NCBI RefSeq assembly: GCF_013184805.1
Contig: NZ_JAATNG010000004.1
Span: forward strand, 62,001 to 126,000
DNA length: 64,000 nucleotides
Direction of reading: 5' to 3'
Source: Pseudoruegeria sp. HB172150
GTDB taxonomy: Bacteria; Pseudomonadota; Alphaproteobacteria; Rhodobacterales; Rhodobacteraceae
Below, piece by piece: positions 8,595 through 15,954 of the stretch (within the stretch, counting starts at the first letter, position 1; each line of letters begins with the position of its first letter). The notes below the pieces were generated by a model that made no database searches, had not been told where the DNA came from, and saw only the letters and a program-made list of their open reading frames with translations. The position numbers and the translations under genes were made by a program.

Positions 8595-10562
8595 TTACTC
8601 TGCCGCCACCTCGCGCGGCTCCGCCAGTTCGACGATGTCGAACATGATGCGGGTCAGCTCGAAATCCTTGGGCGTATAGACCTTAGCCACGCCCATGGCG
8701 CGCAGGCGCTGCGCATCCTCGTCGGGTATGATGCCGCCGACGATGACCGGGATGTGGGCAAGCCCGTCCTCGCAAAGGTGATCCAGCAGTGCGCCGATCA
8801 GCGGCAGGTGGCTGCCCGACAGGATCGACAGGCCGATGACATGCGGCTCCTGTTCCCGCGCGGCAGCGGCGATTTCGGCAGGCGTCAGGCGGATGCCGTC
8901 ATAGGTGATCTCCATCCCGCAGTCGCGGGCACGGGCGGCGATCTGCTCGGCGCCGTTGGAATGGCCGTCGAGGCCGGGCTTGGCGACAAGAAAGCTCAGG
9001 CGACGGCCAAGGCGGGCGGAAACCGCGTCGACGGCGCTGCGGATCTCGTCCAGCCCTTCGGTGCGGTTCGACGGCGCTTGGGATACGCCGGTTGGCGCGC
9101 GGTACTGGCCGAACACGGCGCGCACGGCATCCCCCCATTCGCCGGTGGTGGCGCCGGCCTTCGCGGCGGCGATAGAGGGCGGCATCAGGTTGCGGCCCTC
9201 GCGCGCGGCGTCGCTCAGGTCCGCCAGTGCAGCCTTCACGGCGCGGGCATCACGAGTCGCGCGCCAGGCGTCGAGCCGCGCGATCTGATCGGATTCGGCC
9301 TGCGGGTCGGCCACCATGATCGCCTCGGGTCCGGAGGTGAGCGGAGAGGGTTCGCCCGTCTGATAGCGGTTCACGCCGATAACGGTGGTTTCGCCACCCT
9401 CGATCCGGGCGATGCGCGCGGCGTTGGCCTCGACAAGCTGGCGTTTCATGTGCGCGATGGCCTCGACCGCGCCACCCATGGCGTCGATCTGCACCAGTTC
9501 GGCCCGCGCGCCATCCTTCAGCGCCTCGACCTTGGCGGTGACGGCGGGGTTGCCGTCGAACAGATCGCCGTATTCCAGCAGGTCGGTCTCGAATGCCAGG
9601 ATCTGCTGCATCCGCAGCGACCATTGCTGATCCCATGGGCGCGGCAGTCCCAGCGCCTCGTTCCAGGCAGGCAGTTGGACGGCGCGGGCGCGGGCGTTCT
9701 TCGACAGCGTGACGGCCAGCATTTCCAGCAGGATGCGATAGACGTTGTTTTCCGGCTGCTGCTCGGTCAAGCCAAGCGAATTGACCTGCACGCCATAACG
9801 GAAGCGGCGGTATTTCGGGTCCTCGACGCCGTAGCGTTCCAGTGTGACCTCGTCCCACAGCTCGACGAAAGCGCGCATCTTGCACATCTCGGTGACGAAC
9901 CGGATGCCGGCGTTCACGAAGAAGGAAATCCGACCGACCATCGCCGGGAAATCTTCCTCGGACACCTTGCCCTTAAGATCGTCCAGCACCGCGACGGCGG
10001 TGGCGAGCGCGAAGGCCAGTTCCTGTTCCGGCGTCGCGCCGGCCTCCTGCAAATGGTAGGAACAGACGTTCATCGGGTTCCATTTCGGCAGGTGCGCCTG
10101 CGTATAGGCGGCGACGTCTGTGATCATGCGCAGTGACGGCGCGGGCGGGCAGATATAGGTGCCGCGCGACAGGTACTCCTTGATGATGTCGTTCTGAACG
10201 GTGCCCTGAAGCTGCGCGATGTCCGCGCCCTGTTCCTCCGCCACCGCGATGTACAGCGCCAGAAGCCACGGGGCCGTGGCGTTGATCGTCATCGAGGTGT
10301 TCATGCGGTCGAGGGGAATATCGTCGAACAGCGTGCGCATGTCGCCGAGATGCGAAACCGGGACGCCGACCTTGCCGACCTCACCGCGGGCAAGCTCATG
10401 GTCGGAATCGTAACCGGTCTGCGTCGGCAGGTCGAAGGCGACCGACAGACCGGTCTGTCCCTTTTCAAGATTAGAACGGTAAAGCGCGTTGGAGGCCGCG
10501 GCGGTGGAATGGCCCGCATAGGTACGGAACAGCCAGGGGCGGTCTTTCTGATCGGCGGTCAT
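8595..10562 (-). CDS. ecm: Ethylmalonyl-CoA mutase (B12-dependent; formerly meaA)
   Basis: This 655-residue mutase converts (2R)-ethylmalonyl-CoA to methylsuccinyl-CoA in the ethylmalonyl-CoA pathway, which lets cells assimilate acetyl-CoA without isocitrate lyase. The N-terminal TIM barrel begins RPWLFRTYAGHS and contains the CoA-binding PTQTGYDSD. The C-terminal B12 domain carries DGHSNG (the base-off D-x-H-x-x-G motif) near residue 565, followed by GLSILSGSH. The length matches Ecm and is shorter than methylmalonyl-CoA mutase. It runs opposite to ccr, two genes away; both share an upstream 11-mer. Adenosylcobalamin use is a family property. Confidence 0.92.
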   Translation of the reverse strand: MTADQKDRPWLFRTYAGHSTAAASNALYRSNLEKGQTGLSVAFDLPTQTGYDSDHELARGEVGKVGVPVSHLGDMRTLFDDIPLDRMNTSMTINATAPWLLALYIAVAEEQGADIAQLQGTVQNDIIKEYLSRGTYICPPAPSLRMITDVAAYTQAHLPKWNPMNVCSYHLQEAGATPEQELAFALATAVAVLDDLKGKVSEEDFPAMVGRISFFVNAGIRFVTEMCKMRAFVELWDEVTLERYGVEDPKYRRFRYGVQVNSLGLTEQQPENNVYRILLEMLAVTLSKNARARAVQLPAWNEALGLPRPWDQQWSLRMQQILAFETDLLEYGDLFDGNPAVTAKVEALKDGARAELVQIDAMGGAVEAIAHMKRQLVEANAARIARIEGGETTVIGVNRYQTGEPSPLTSGPEAIMVADPQAESDQIARLDAWRATRDARAVKAALADLSDAAREGRNLMPPSIAAAKAGATTGEWGDAVRAVFGQYRAPTGVSQAPSNRTEGLDEIRSAVDAVSARLGRRLSFLVAKPGLDGHSNGAEQIAARARDCGMEITYDGIRLTPAEIAAAAREQEPHVIGLSILSGSHLPLIGALLDHLCEDGLAHIPVIVGGIIPDEDAQRLRAMGVAKVYTPKDFELTRIMFDIVELAEPREVAAE

Positions 10563-10583
10563 GGAGCGGCCTCGCGAATCCGG

Positions 10584-10594
10584 TGCGCAACTTT
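10584..10594 (-). promoter_or_regulatory. 11-mer shared with the ccr promoter (candidate regulator site)
   Basis: Read on the minus strand, 22 bases before the ecm start codon, is AAAGTTGCGCA. The same 11 bases in the same orientation relative to the gene occur upstream of ccr at 12551-12561. A chance match at exactly these two pathway promoters is unlikely. It may be the half-site of a regulator of the ethylmalonyl-CoA pathway. Confidence 0.4.
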
Positions 10595-10674
10595 ATTTCG
10601 TCGCGATACGGATACGCGGAACAATCATGCCCTGTCAATCCGCCGCGCTGCGGCGAAGGCAATGGGCCGCCAGA

Positions 10675-11016
10675 TCAGTTCAGAGTAGGCAACTCGATGC
10701 CGGCAGAACCCTCGAACGGGTCGGGCTCCTGACCCGCGACTTCGCCGGCCGGTTCGGCGGGCGGAAGGATGTCCGTTTCGGCGACCAGTTCTTCGGCGGG
10801 TTGCACGCTGCCATTTTCGTCGAGATTCATCGGGCTGAGCGGCTCGGAGACAAGGCCGGCCGACACGATTTCCGTATCTTCGGAAGTCTGCGGGACGAGG
10901 GCCACGGATTCGAGCGTGACCGAAATGACCTCCTCGCCCGGCTGCACCTCCTGCGCCAGCGCAGGCGCGGCGATCAGGGCGGCAGACAGGGCGGACAGCA
11001 AGCGGGCAGCAGACAT
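10675..11016 (-). CDS. Secreted small acidic protein, function unknown
   Basis: A 113-residue protein with a standard signal peptide (AARLLSALSAALIAAPALAQ) followed by an acidic, Pro/Glu-rich, low-complexity mature part without Cys. I do not recognise a family. ATG at 11016 has AAAGGAA at good spacing; the longer frame adds an Arg-rich leader without merit. It lies upstream of ecm on the same strand, with about 110 bases between, and diverges from the acyltransferase gene. It could be a periplasmic protein of marine Rhodobacterales. Confidence 0.55.
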   Translation of the reverse strand: MSAARLLSALSAALIAAPALAQEVQPGEEVISVTLESVALVPQTSEDTEIVSAGLVSEPLSPMNLDENGSVQPAEELVAETDILPPAEPAGEVAGQEPDPFEGSAGIELPTLN

Positions 11017-11123
11017 GAATCGATTCCTTTTTCGTAAAACAGGATTCATCCTGTCATATCCGGCACTTTCCGCAAAGCTGTCCGAAAGTTTGACCGGCGC
11101 GTGCTTTCCTGCCAATTCAAAGC

Positions 11124-12521
11124 ATGTTTCGTACCGTCGAGTTACCGCTCTGGCTTCTTGTTCTGATCCTGCTGTTCGCGGCGGTCACTTTCCTGAGCCA
11201 TTTCCTGTTCCCCTCGGTGCGCTGGTTCTTCCGGCGGCGGATGGAGCGTGCGGTGGCGGAACTGAACAAGCGGCTGCAGCGGCCCATCGAACCGTTCAAG
11301 CTGGCGCGGCGGCACGACACGATTCAGCGCATCGTCTATGATCGCAGCGTCCTGGAAGCGGTGACCGAGCACGCGCGGGAAGAGGGCGTGCCCGAGACTG
11401 TGGCGCTGGAACGGGCGCGGCGCTATGCGCGGGAAATCGTGCCGTCATTCTCGGCGATGCTGTATTTCAGCTTTGCGACGCGGGCCGCGCGGTGGCTGAG
11501 CGAGAAGCTTTACACCGTGCGCGTGGACGAGGAGAGCGGGCAGGCGATCCGGGAGATCGACCCGGAAGCAACGGTGATCTTCGTCATGAACCACCGCTCG
11601 AATATGGATTACGTGCTGGTGACCTACCTGACGGCGGAACGTTCGGCGCTCAGCTACGCGGTGGGCGAATGGGCGCGGGTCTGGCCGCTGTCGTGGCTGA
11701 TCCGTTCCATCGGCGGCTACTTCATCCGGCGCAAATCGCGCAACGCGCTCTATCGCCGGGTGCTGGCGCGCTACGTGCAGATGGCGACGGATGGCGGCGT
11801 GACGCAGGGCATGTTCCCCGAGGGCGGGCTGTCGCTGGACGGGCGCATGGCGCAACCCAAGCTCGGCCTGCTGAGCTACATCCTGGCGGAGTTCAATCCG
11901 GAAGAGGGGCGCGACGTGGTCTTCGTGCCGGTGGCGCTGAACTACGACAGGGTGATCGAGGATCGGGTACTGACCGAAGCAGCGGCAAGCGGCGAACGGC
12001 GGTTCCGCGCCTCGGTCCTGCAGTCGATCTGGTTCCCGATCCGCTATGCCTGGCGGCGCTGGCGGAAAAAGGCGGTGCGATTCGGCCAGGCCGGTGTGCG
12101 TTTCGGCGAGCCGATGTCGCTGCGCGCCTATTCCGAGGATCACGTCCATGTGGAGGTGAAGGGCGTCGCGCGGGAGCTTCTGGCGCGGGTGCAGGCGGCA
12201 ATCCCCGTGCTTCCCGTGCCACTGATCGCGTGGCTGGTACTGCGGGCCGGCGGCGCGGTCTCCCGCGCGGAACTGGAGCGGCAGGTGGCCGGCATCCAGC
12301 AGCACCGCCAATCCTCGCTGATGGGGCAGGACGCGGCGGCCATTGTCGACACCGGTATCGCCGGCCTGACCACGCGCCGCGTGCTGGTCGAGGGGCCGGA
12401 GGGCGTGTCGCTGGCACCCGGACAGGACGCGCTGGCGGCCTATTACGCCAACTCGGTTGCCCACCATTTCAAGGCAGAGCCCCCTGAAATCCCAGCGAAA
12501 GAAAATTTCGCTACGACATAA
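11124..12521 (+). CDS. PlsB-like glycerol-3-phosphate / 1-acylglycerol-phosphate acyltransferase
   Basis: A 465-residue membrane-anchored acyltransferase. The first 30 residues form a transmembrane helix. Near residue 155 comes NHRSNMDY, the H-x4-D catalytic motif of the PlsB/PlsC superfamily. Block II is around GGYFIRRK and block III is FPEGGLS near residue 235, as in PlsB-type enzymes. The C-terminal 150 residues have no obvious extra domain. The protein is much shorter than E. coli PlsB (about 800), so it belongs to the compact alphaproteobacterial group. PlsY is encoded elsewhere in this window (25557-26150), so the organism has more than one first-step acyltransferase candidate. Confidence 0.8.
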   Translation: MFRTVELPLWLLVLILLFAAVTFLSHFLFPSVRWFFRRRMERAVAELNKRLQRPIEPFKLARRHDTIQRIVYDRSVLEAVTEHAREEGVPETVALERARRYAREIVPSFSAMLYFSFATRAARWLSEKLYTVRVDEESGQAIREIDPEATVIFVMNHRSNMDYVLVTYLTAERSALSYAVGEWARVWPLSWLIRSIGGYFIRRKSRNALYRRVLARYVQMATDGGVTQGMFPEGGLSLDGRMAQPKLGLLSYILAEFNPEEGRDVVFVPVALNYDRVIEDRVLTEAAASGERRFRASVLQSIWFPIRYAWRRWRKKAVRFGQAGVRFGEPMSLRAYSEDHVHVEVKGVARELLARVQAAIPVLPVPLIAWLVLRAGGAVSRAELERQVAGIQQHRQSSLMGQDAAAIVDTGIAGLTTRRVLVEGPEGVSLAPGQDALAAYYANSVAHHFKAEPPEIPAKENFATT

Positions 12522-12546
12522 AATTACAAAAAACTTAAATTCAGCA

Positions 12547-12561
12547 TTGCAAAGTTGCGCA
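12547..12561 (+). promoter_or_regulatory. Candidate regulator site upstream of ccr
   Basis: TTGCAAAGTTGCGCA lies 67 bases before the ccr start, in an AT-rich stretch. It contains TTGCAAA, like the TTTGCAAA half-sites I recall for ScfR/RamB-type acyl-CoA-responsive regulators, followed directly by the TTGCGCA that also precedes ecm. Confidence 0.4.
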
Positions 12562-12627
12562 GCCAATTTTATCTCATGGGCTGCCCGCCTCGCGATTCTG
12601 CGGCGCGGCACCACGTGAGGAGATCGC

Positions 12628-13923
12628 ATGATGGCCCTGGACCAGAGCCCGGCAACCGCCGGCTACAGCGCGCCCGAGAAGGACCTCTACGAGATCGGGG
12701 AAATCCCGCCGATGGGATACGTGCCGCCGAAGATGTACGCCTGGGCGATCCGCCGCGAGCGGCATGGAGAGCCCGACAAGTCGATGCAGGTCGAGGTGGT
12801 GGACACGCCGGTGCTCGACAGCCACGAGGTGCTGGTCCTGGTGATGGCCGCGGGCGTCAACTACAACGGCGTCTGGGCCGGCCTCGGCGTTCCGATCTCC
12901 CCCTTCGACGTCCACAGGGCCGAGTATCACATCGCCGGATCCGACGCGTCCGGCATCGTCTGGGCCGTCGGCGACAAGGTGAAGCGGTGGAAGGTCGGCG
13001 ACGAAGTCGTCATCCACTGCAACCAGGATGACGGCGACGACGAGGAGTGCAACGGCGGCGACCCGATGTTCTCGCCCTCACAGCGGATCTGGGGCTACGA
13101 GACCCCCGACGGCTCCTTCGCGCAGTTCACCCGCGTGCAGGCGCAGCAGCTCATGCCGCGCCCGAAGCACCTGACGTGGGAGGAGTCGGCCTGTTACACG
13201 CTGACCCTCGCCACCGCCTACCGGATGCTCTTCGGCCACCATCCGCACGAGCTGAAGCCTGGTCAGAACGTCCTTGTCTGGGGCGCGTCCGGGGGGCTCG
13301 GCAGCTTCGCCATCCAGCTGATCAACACCGCGGGCGGCAACGCCATCGGCGTGATCAGCGAAGAGGACAAGCGCGACTTCGTCATGTCGCTGGGCGCCAA
13401 GGGCGTCATCAACCGCAAGGATTTCAGTTGCTGGGGGCAGCTGCCCACGGTGAACACCGACGCCTACAAGGACTGGTTCGCCGAGGTGCGCCGCTTCGGC
13501 AAGGCGATCTGGGAGATCACCGGCAAGGGCGTGAACGTCGACATGGTGTTCGAGCATCCCGGCGAGGCGACGTTCCCGGTGTCGACCTTCGTGGTCAAGA
13601 AGGGCGGCATGGTCGTGATCTGCGCCGGCACCACCGGCTATAACCTGACGATGGACGCGCGCTATGTCTGGATGCACCAGAAGCGCATTCAGGGCTCGCA
13701 TTTCGCGCATCTGAAGCAGGCGGCGGCCGCGAACAAGCTGATGGTGGAGCGGCGGCTCGATCCCTGCATGTCAGAGGTGTTTCCCTGGGCCGAAATCCCC
13801 GCGGCCCACGTCAAGATGCGCCGCAACGAGCACAAGCCGGGCAACATGGCGGTGCTGGTGCAGGCGCCGAAGACCGGGCTTCGTACGCTGGAGGATGTGC
13901 TGGAGGCGGGTCTGTACCGCTAG
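12628..13923 (+). CDS. ccr: Crotonyl-CoA carboxylase/reductase
   Basis: This 431-residue NADPH-dependent enzyme makes (2S)-ethylmalonyl-CoA from crotonyl-CoA and CO2, the defining step of the ethylmalonyl-CoA pathway. It is a medium-chain reductase: N-terminal GroES-like domain (VLVLVMAAGVNYNGVWAGLG), Rossmann domain with VLVWGASGGLGSFAIQL near residue 215, and the typical long insert with CNGGDP. The length equals known Ccr. The start ATG follows GTGAGGAG. A strong GC-hairpin with an A/T-rich tail follows the gene. With ecm 2 kb away, the locus fits the arrangement I recall in Rhodobacter. Confidence 0.95.
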   Translation: MMALDQSPATAGYSAPEKDLYEIGEIPPMGYVPPKMYAWAIRRERHGEPDKSMQVEVVDTPVLDSHEVLVLVMAAGVNYNGVWAGLGVPISPFDVHRAEYHIAGSDASGIVWAVGDKVKRWKVGDEVVIHCNQDDGDDEECNGGDPMFSPSQRIWGYETPDGSFAQFTRVQAQQLMPRPKHLTWEESACYTLTLATAYRMLFGHHPHELKPGQNVLVWGASGGLGSFAIQLINTAGGNAIGVISEEDKRDFVMSLGAKGVINRKDFSCWGQLPTVNTDAYKDWFAEVRRFGKAIWEITGKGVNVDMVFEHPGEATFPVSTFVVKKGGMVVICAGTTGYNLTMDARYVWMHQKRIQGSHFAHLKQAAAANKLMVERRLDPCMSEVFPWAEIPAAHVKMRRNEHKPGNMAVLVQAPKTGLRTLEDVLEAGLYR

Positions 13924-13945
13924 AGTTTAACGAGTGAGGCGAGTG

Positions 13946-13970
13946 GCCGGCGCGGACGTTCTGCGCCGGC
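13946..13970 (+). terminator. Rho-independent terminator of ccr
   Basis: A perfect 8-bp stem (GCCGGCGC with GCGCCGGC) encloses a 9-base loop, 22 bases after the ccr stop, followed by TAAATTCTTC. Confidence 0.6.
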
Positions 13971-14025
13971 TAAATTCTTCATAATTTACGAAAATCCGCT
14001 TTCTCAAACGCTTGTTAACCATCGC

Positions 14026-14043
14026 CTCCCCATTTTCGGGGAG
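14026..14043 (+). promoter_or_regulatory. Small inverted repeat upstream of the quorum-sensing locus
   Basis: CTCCCC and GGGGAG flank a 6-base loop. It lies 86 bases before the 61-aa gene and could be an operator or an mRNA hairpin; no regulator can be named. Confidence 0.3.
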
Positions 14044-14072
14044 TACCAAAACGCGAATGGAACGGCGTATCC

Positions 14073-14084
14073 GTACCCGGGTAC
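14073..14084 (+). promoter_or_regulatory. Perfect 12-bp palindrome, candidate lux-type operator
   Basis: GTACCCGGGTAC is fully self-complementary and lies 45 bases before the start of the first gene of the LuxR operon. Its place and symmetry suit a dimeric regulator, possibly LuxR itself. It does not match the classical CTG-N10-CAG lux box. Confidence 0.4.
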
Positions 14085-14128
14085 ACTTGTCTTAAGCTCC
14101 CGTTAACCTTTCCTGTGGAGAGTTTGCG

Positions 14129-14314
14129 ATGGCAAATGACTGGATACTCGACGTGATCGCGGACCTGAAAGCCTTTGCCAATGAGAATGGGCTGAGCAGA
14201 ACGGCCGATCAGCTGGACGATGTGTCGCTGATCGCCGCCGTCGAGATCGCGTCGGAGAAGAGGGGGCAGCCGGGCACGGCGCGGGATGAGAGGACGCCTG
14301 GATTCGTTTATTGA
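14129..14314 (+). CDS. Small protein upstream of luxR, function unknown
   Basis: A 61-residue protein starting MANDWILDVIADLKAFANEN after a GTGGAGAG site. The first 45 residues form amphipathic helices (LDVIADLKAFANENGL, ADQLDDVSLIAAVEIA); the tail is basic and lacks order. Its last 29 bases overlap the start of luxR in another frame, so translation of the two is probably coupled. I recall no function for it; position alone ties it to quorum sensing. Good codon bias and a strong ribosome-binding site support that it is real. Confidence 0.65.
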   Translation: MANDWILDVIADLKAFANENGLSRTADQLDDVSLIAAVEIASEKRGQPGTARDERTPGFVY

Positions 14315-14999
14315 GGTCATCCAGGGGGCGCAGACCCTCGATGAGCTGCAGGGACATATCAAGGGGCTTCGCGCGCTGTTCGATGTCGAGCATGTCACCT
14401 ATCACTCGGTGAACAGCACCGGTGAGCAATACGCCGTCACCAGTTATTCGATGGACTGGTCTGACCAGTATTTCGGCGAGGATTACGCGCGGATCGATCC
14501 GGTCGTGCAGGGGTGTTTTCGCCGGTTCCACCCGGTGGACTGGCGGCGGCTGGACTGGTCAGGCAAGGCCGCGCGCGATTTCATGGGAGAGGCACGGTCT
14601 GCCGGGGTCGGAAACCAGGGCTTCTCGGTTCCGATTCGGGGACCGTCGGGACAGTTCGCCCTGTTTACGATTTCCGATGCGCGCGCGGATACGGCCTGGG
14701 AACGGTACACCGACGAGCATACGACAGACCTGATCCTGGCGGCGCATTTCGTGAACCAGAAGGCGCTCGAGATCGAGCGCGGATCGGACGAGGCGCGGCT
14801 ACAGAATCTCAGCCCCCGAGAGATCGACGTCTGCACCCTGCTGGCCATGGGATACAGCCGCGCGCAGGCGGCCGACCTGTTGTCGATCAGCGAGCATACG
14901 CTGCGGGTCTATGTCGAAAGCGCCCGCTTCAAGCTGGGCGCGACGAACACGATCCACGCCATCGCCAAGGCTCTGATGATGGGGCTGCTGGTGGTCTGA
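14286..14999 (+). CDS. luxR: LuxR-family quorum-sensing transcription factor
   Basis: A 237-residue regulator with an N-terminal autoinducer-binding domain and a C-terminal GerE-type helix-turn-helix. In the sensor domain the conserved W-x3-Y-x8-DP pattern appears as WSDQYFGEDYARIDP near residue 60; W and D/P of this set contact acyl-homoserine lactone. The HTH begins LSPREIDVCTLLAMGYSRAQAADLL near residue 180. It is followed 84 bases later by luxI and preceded by a small gene it overlaps. It most likely binds an AHL made by the neighbour and controls the pair. The signal is unknown. Confidence 0.9.
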   Translation: MRGRLDSFIEVIQGAQTLDELQGHIKGLRALFDVEHVTYHSVNSTGEQYAVTSYSMDWSDQYFGEDYARIDPVVQGCFRRFHPVDWRRLDWSGKAARDFMGEARSAGVGNQGFSVPIRGPSGQFALFTISDARADTAWERYTDEHTTDLILAAHFVNQKALEIERGSDEARLQNLSPREIDVCTLLAMGYSRAQAADLLSISEHTLRVYVESARFKLGATNTIHAIAKALMMGLLVV

Positions 15000-15019
15000 G
15001 CAGGTGGAGCGCGCGCCGG

Positions 15020-15036
15020 GTTAAGCGCGGCTTAAC
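15020..15036 (+). promoter_or_regulatory. 17-bp palindrome containing a CtrA-type box, upstream of luxI
   Basis: GTTAAGC-GCG-GCTTAAC is a perfect 7-bp dyad and contains TTAA-N7-TTAA-C, the classical CtrA site. It lies 47 bases upstream of the luxI start codon. It could be a CtrA site, a LuxR operator or both. Confidence 0.5.
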
Positions 15037-15083
15037 GGCGCCGGACCAGCCTTTTTCGCGGACTTCCTGCGAAGAGGCGAAAC

Positions 15084-15716
15084 ATGCTCCGGTACATTTA
15101 TGCCGAGGATCTGAAACGGTATCCGGCCCTTGACGAAACGATGTTCAGCCACCGCGCGGCACAGTTCCGCGACCGGCTGGGCTGGGATGTGGCGGTAGAC
15201 GGCAAGGGCCACGAGCGGGACGGCTATGACGCGATGAACCCGCTTTACGCGGTCTGGGAACGCGCCGACGGCAGCCATGGCGGCTCGATGCGGTTCCTGC
15301 CGACGGTGGCGGAGACGATGGTGAACGACCATTTCGCGCATCTTGCCGGTGCCGAGATCCGGCATCCGCTGATCTGGGAATGCACCCGGTTCTGCCTTGC
15401 ACCGGATGCCCAGCCGCGCACGGCGGCGCTGCTGATGCTGGCGGCGCTCGAGGTGGGCCTGCGGTTTCACCTGACCGACCTGGTCGGCGTGTTCGACGCG
15501 CGGATGGTGCGGGTCTACCGGCGCCTGGGCTGGGAGCCGACTGTGCTGGGCCGCGATGGCGCGGGCCGCGAGTCGATCAGCGTCGGGCTCTGGACCTGCA
15601 CGGAAAACGTTCGGCCGGTCCTGCTCGACCGCGCGGGCGTCACGGCGGCACAGGCGGACGGCTGGTTCGACGCGTCCTTCGGCGCGATACGCCCGGGTCT
15701 TTCGGCAACCGGCTAA
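15084..15716 (+). CDS. luxI: Acyl-homoserine lactone synthase, LuxI family
   Basis: A 210-residue synthase that makes an AHL from S-adenosylmethionine and an acyl carrier. Conserved positions are visible: F-x4-AQFRDRLGWDV (Arg, Phe, Trp around residues 20-36), a D-x-x-D/Y region with YDAMNPLYAVW, then GSMRFLPT (the S-x-R-x-L-P-T motif) near residue 72, and WECTRFCL near 103. The ATG follows GAAGAGG. It is downstream of luxR in the same direction with its own promoter-like palindrome. The chain length of the product cannot be told; the fairly long C-terminus suits the Rhodobacterales family. Confidence 0.92.
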   Translation: MLRYIYAEDLKRYPALDETMFSHRAAQFRDRLGWDVAVDGKGHERDGYDAMNPLYAVWERADGSHGGSMRFLPTVAETMVNDHFAHLAGAEIRHPLIWECTRFCLAPDAQPRTAALLMLAALEVGLRFHLTDLVGVFDARMVRVYRRLGWEPTVLGRDGAGRESISVGLWTCTENVRPVLLDRAGVTAAQADGWFDASFGAIRPGLSATG

Positions 15717-15802
15717 GCCGTACGCCGCCGCGCAGGTCAGGATCGCCATGTGCCCGGGCGGCGCGTCTGCCGGTCGCGATCAGCGCGTCCCGCGCCCGGC
15801 TC

Positions 15803-15892
15803 GGGTATTTCCGGCCAGAAGACCTCCCGGAAATCCGGTCTCCTTCTTCTGGTTGGAAATATCCCCGCCGGAGGCCGAAAGTTCTTTCGGCC
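15803..15892. repeat. Paired palindromic (REP-like) structure between luxI and the helicase
   Basis: A long imperfect inverted repeat (15803-15821 with 15846-15866: GGG-TATTTCC-GGCCAGAAG against GGGATATTTCC-AACCAGAAG) encloses a small CCGGAAATCCGG palindrome. It is followed at once by a perfect 9-bp stem (15873-15881 with 15884-15892). No T-run follows. Such composite structures look like intergenic palindromic elements rather than a simple terminator. Confidence 0.5.
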
Positions 15893-15954
15893 CGCCGTCG
15901 CCACAGGCGCGAATTGCAGTTCAATCGCCCAGCCGCCTGACATAGTGTCGGCGC

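Noticed and set aside
8547-10136. Long plus-strand open frame (529 codons)
   Set aside because: It lies antisense over ecm, has Arg/Gly/His-rich composition typical of shadow frames in GC-rich DNA, and no ribosome-binding site.
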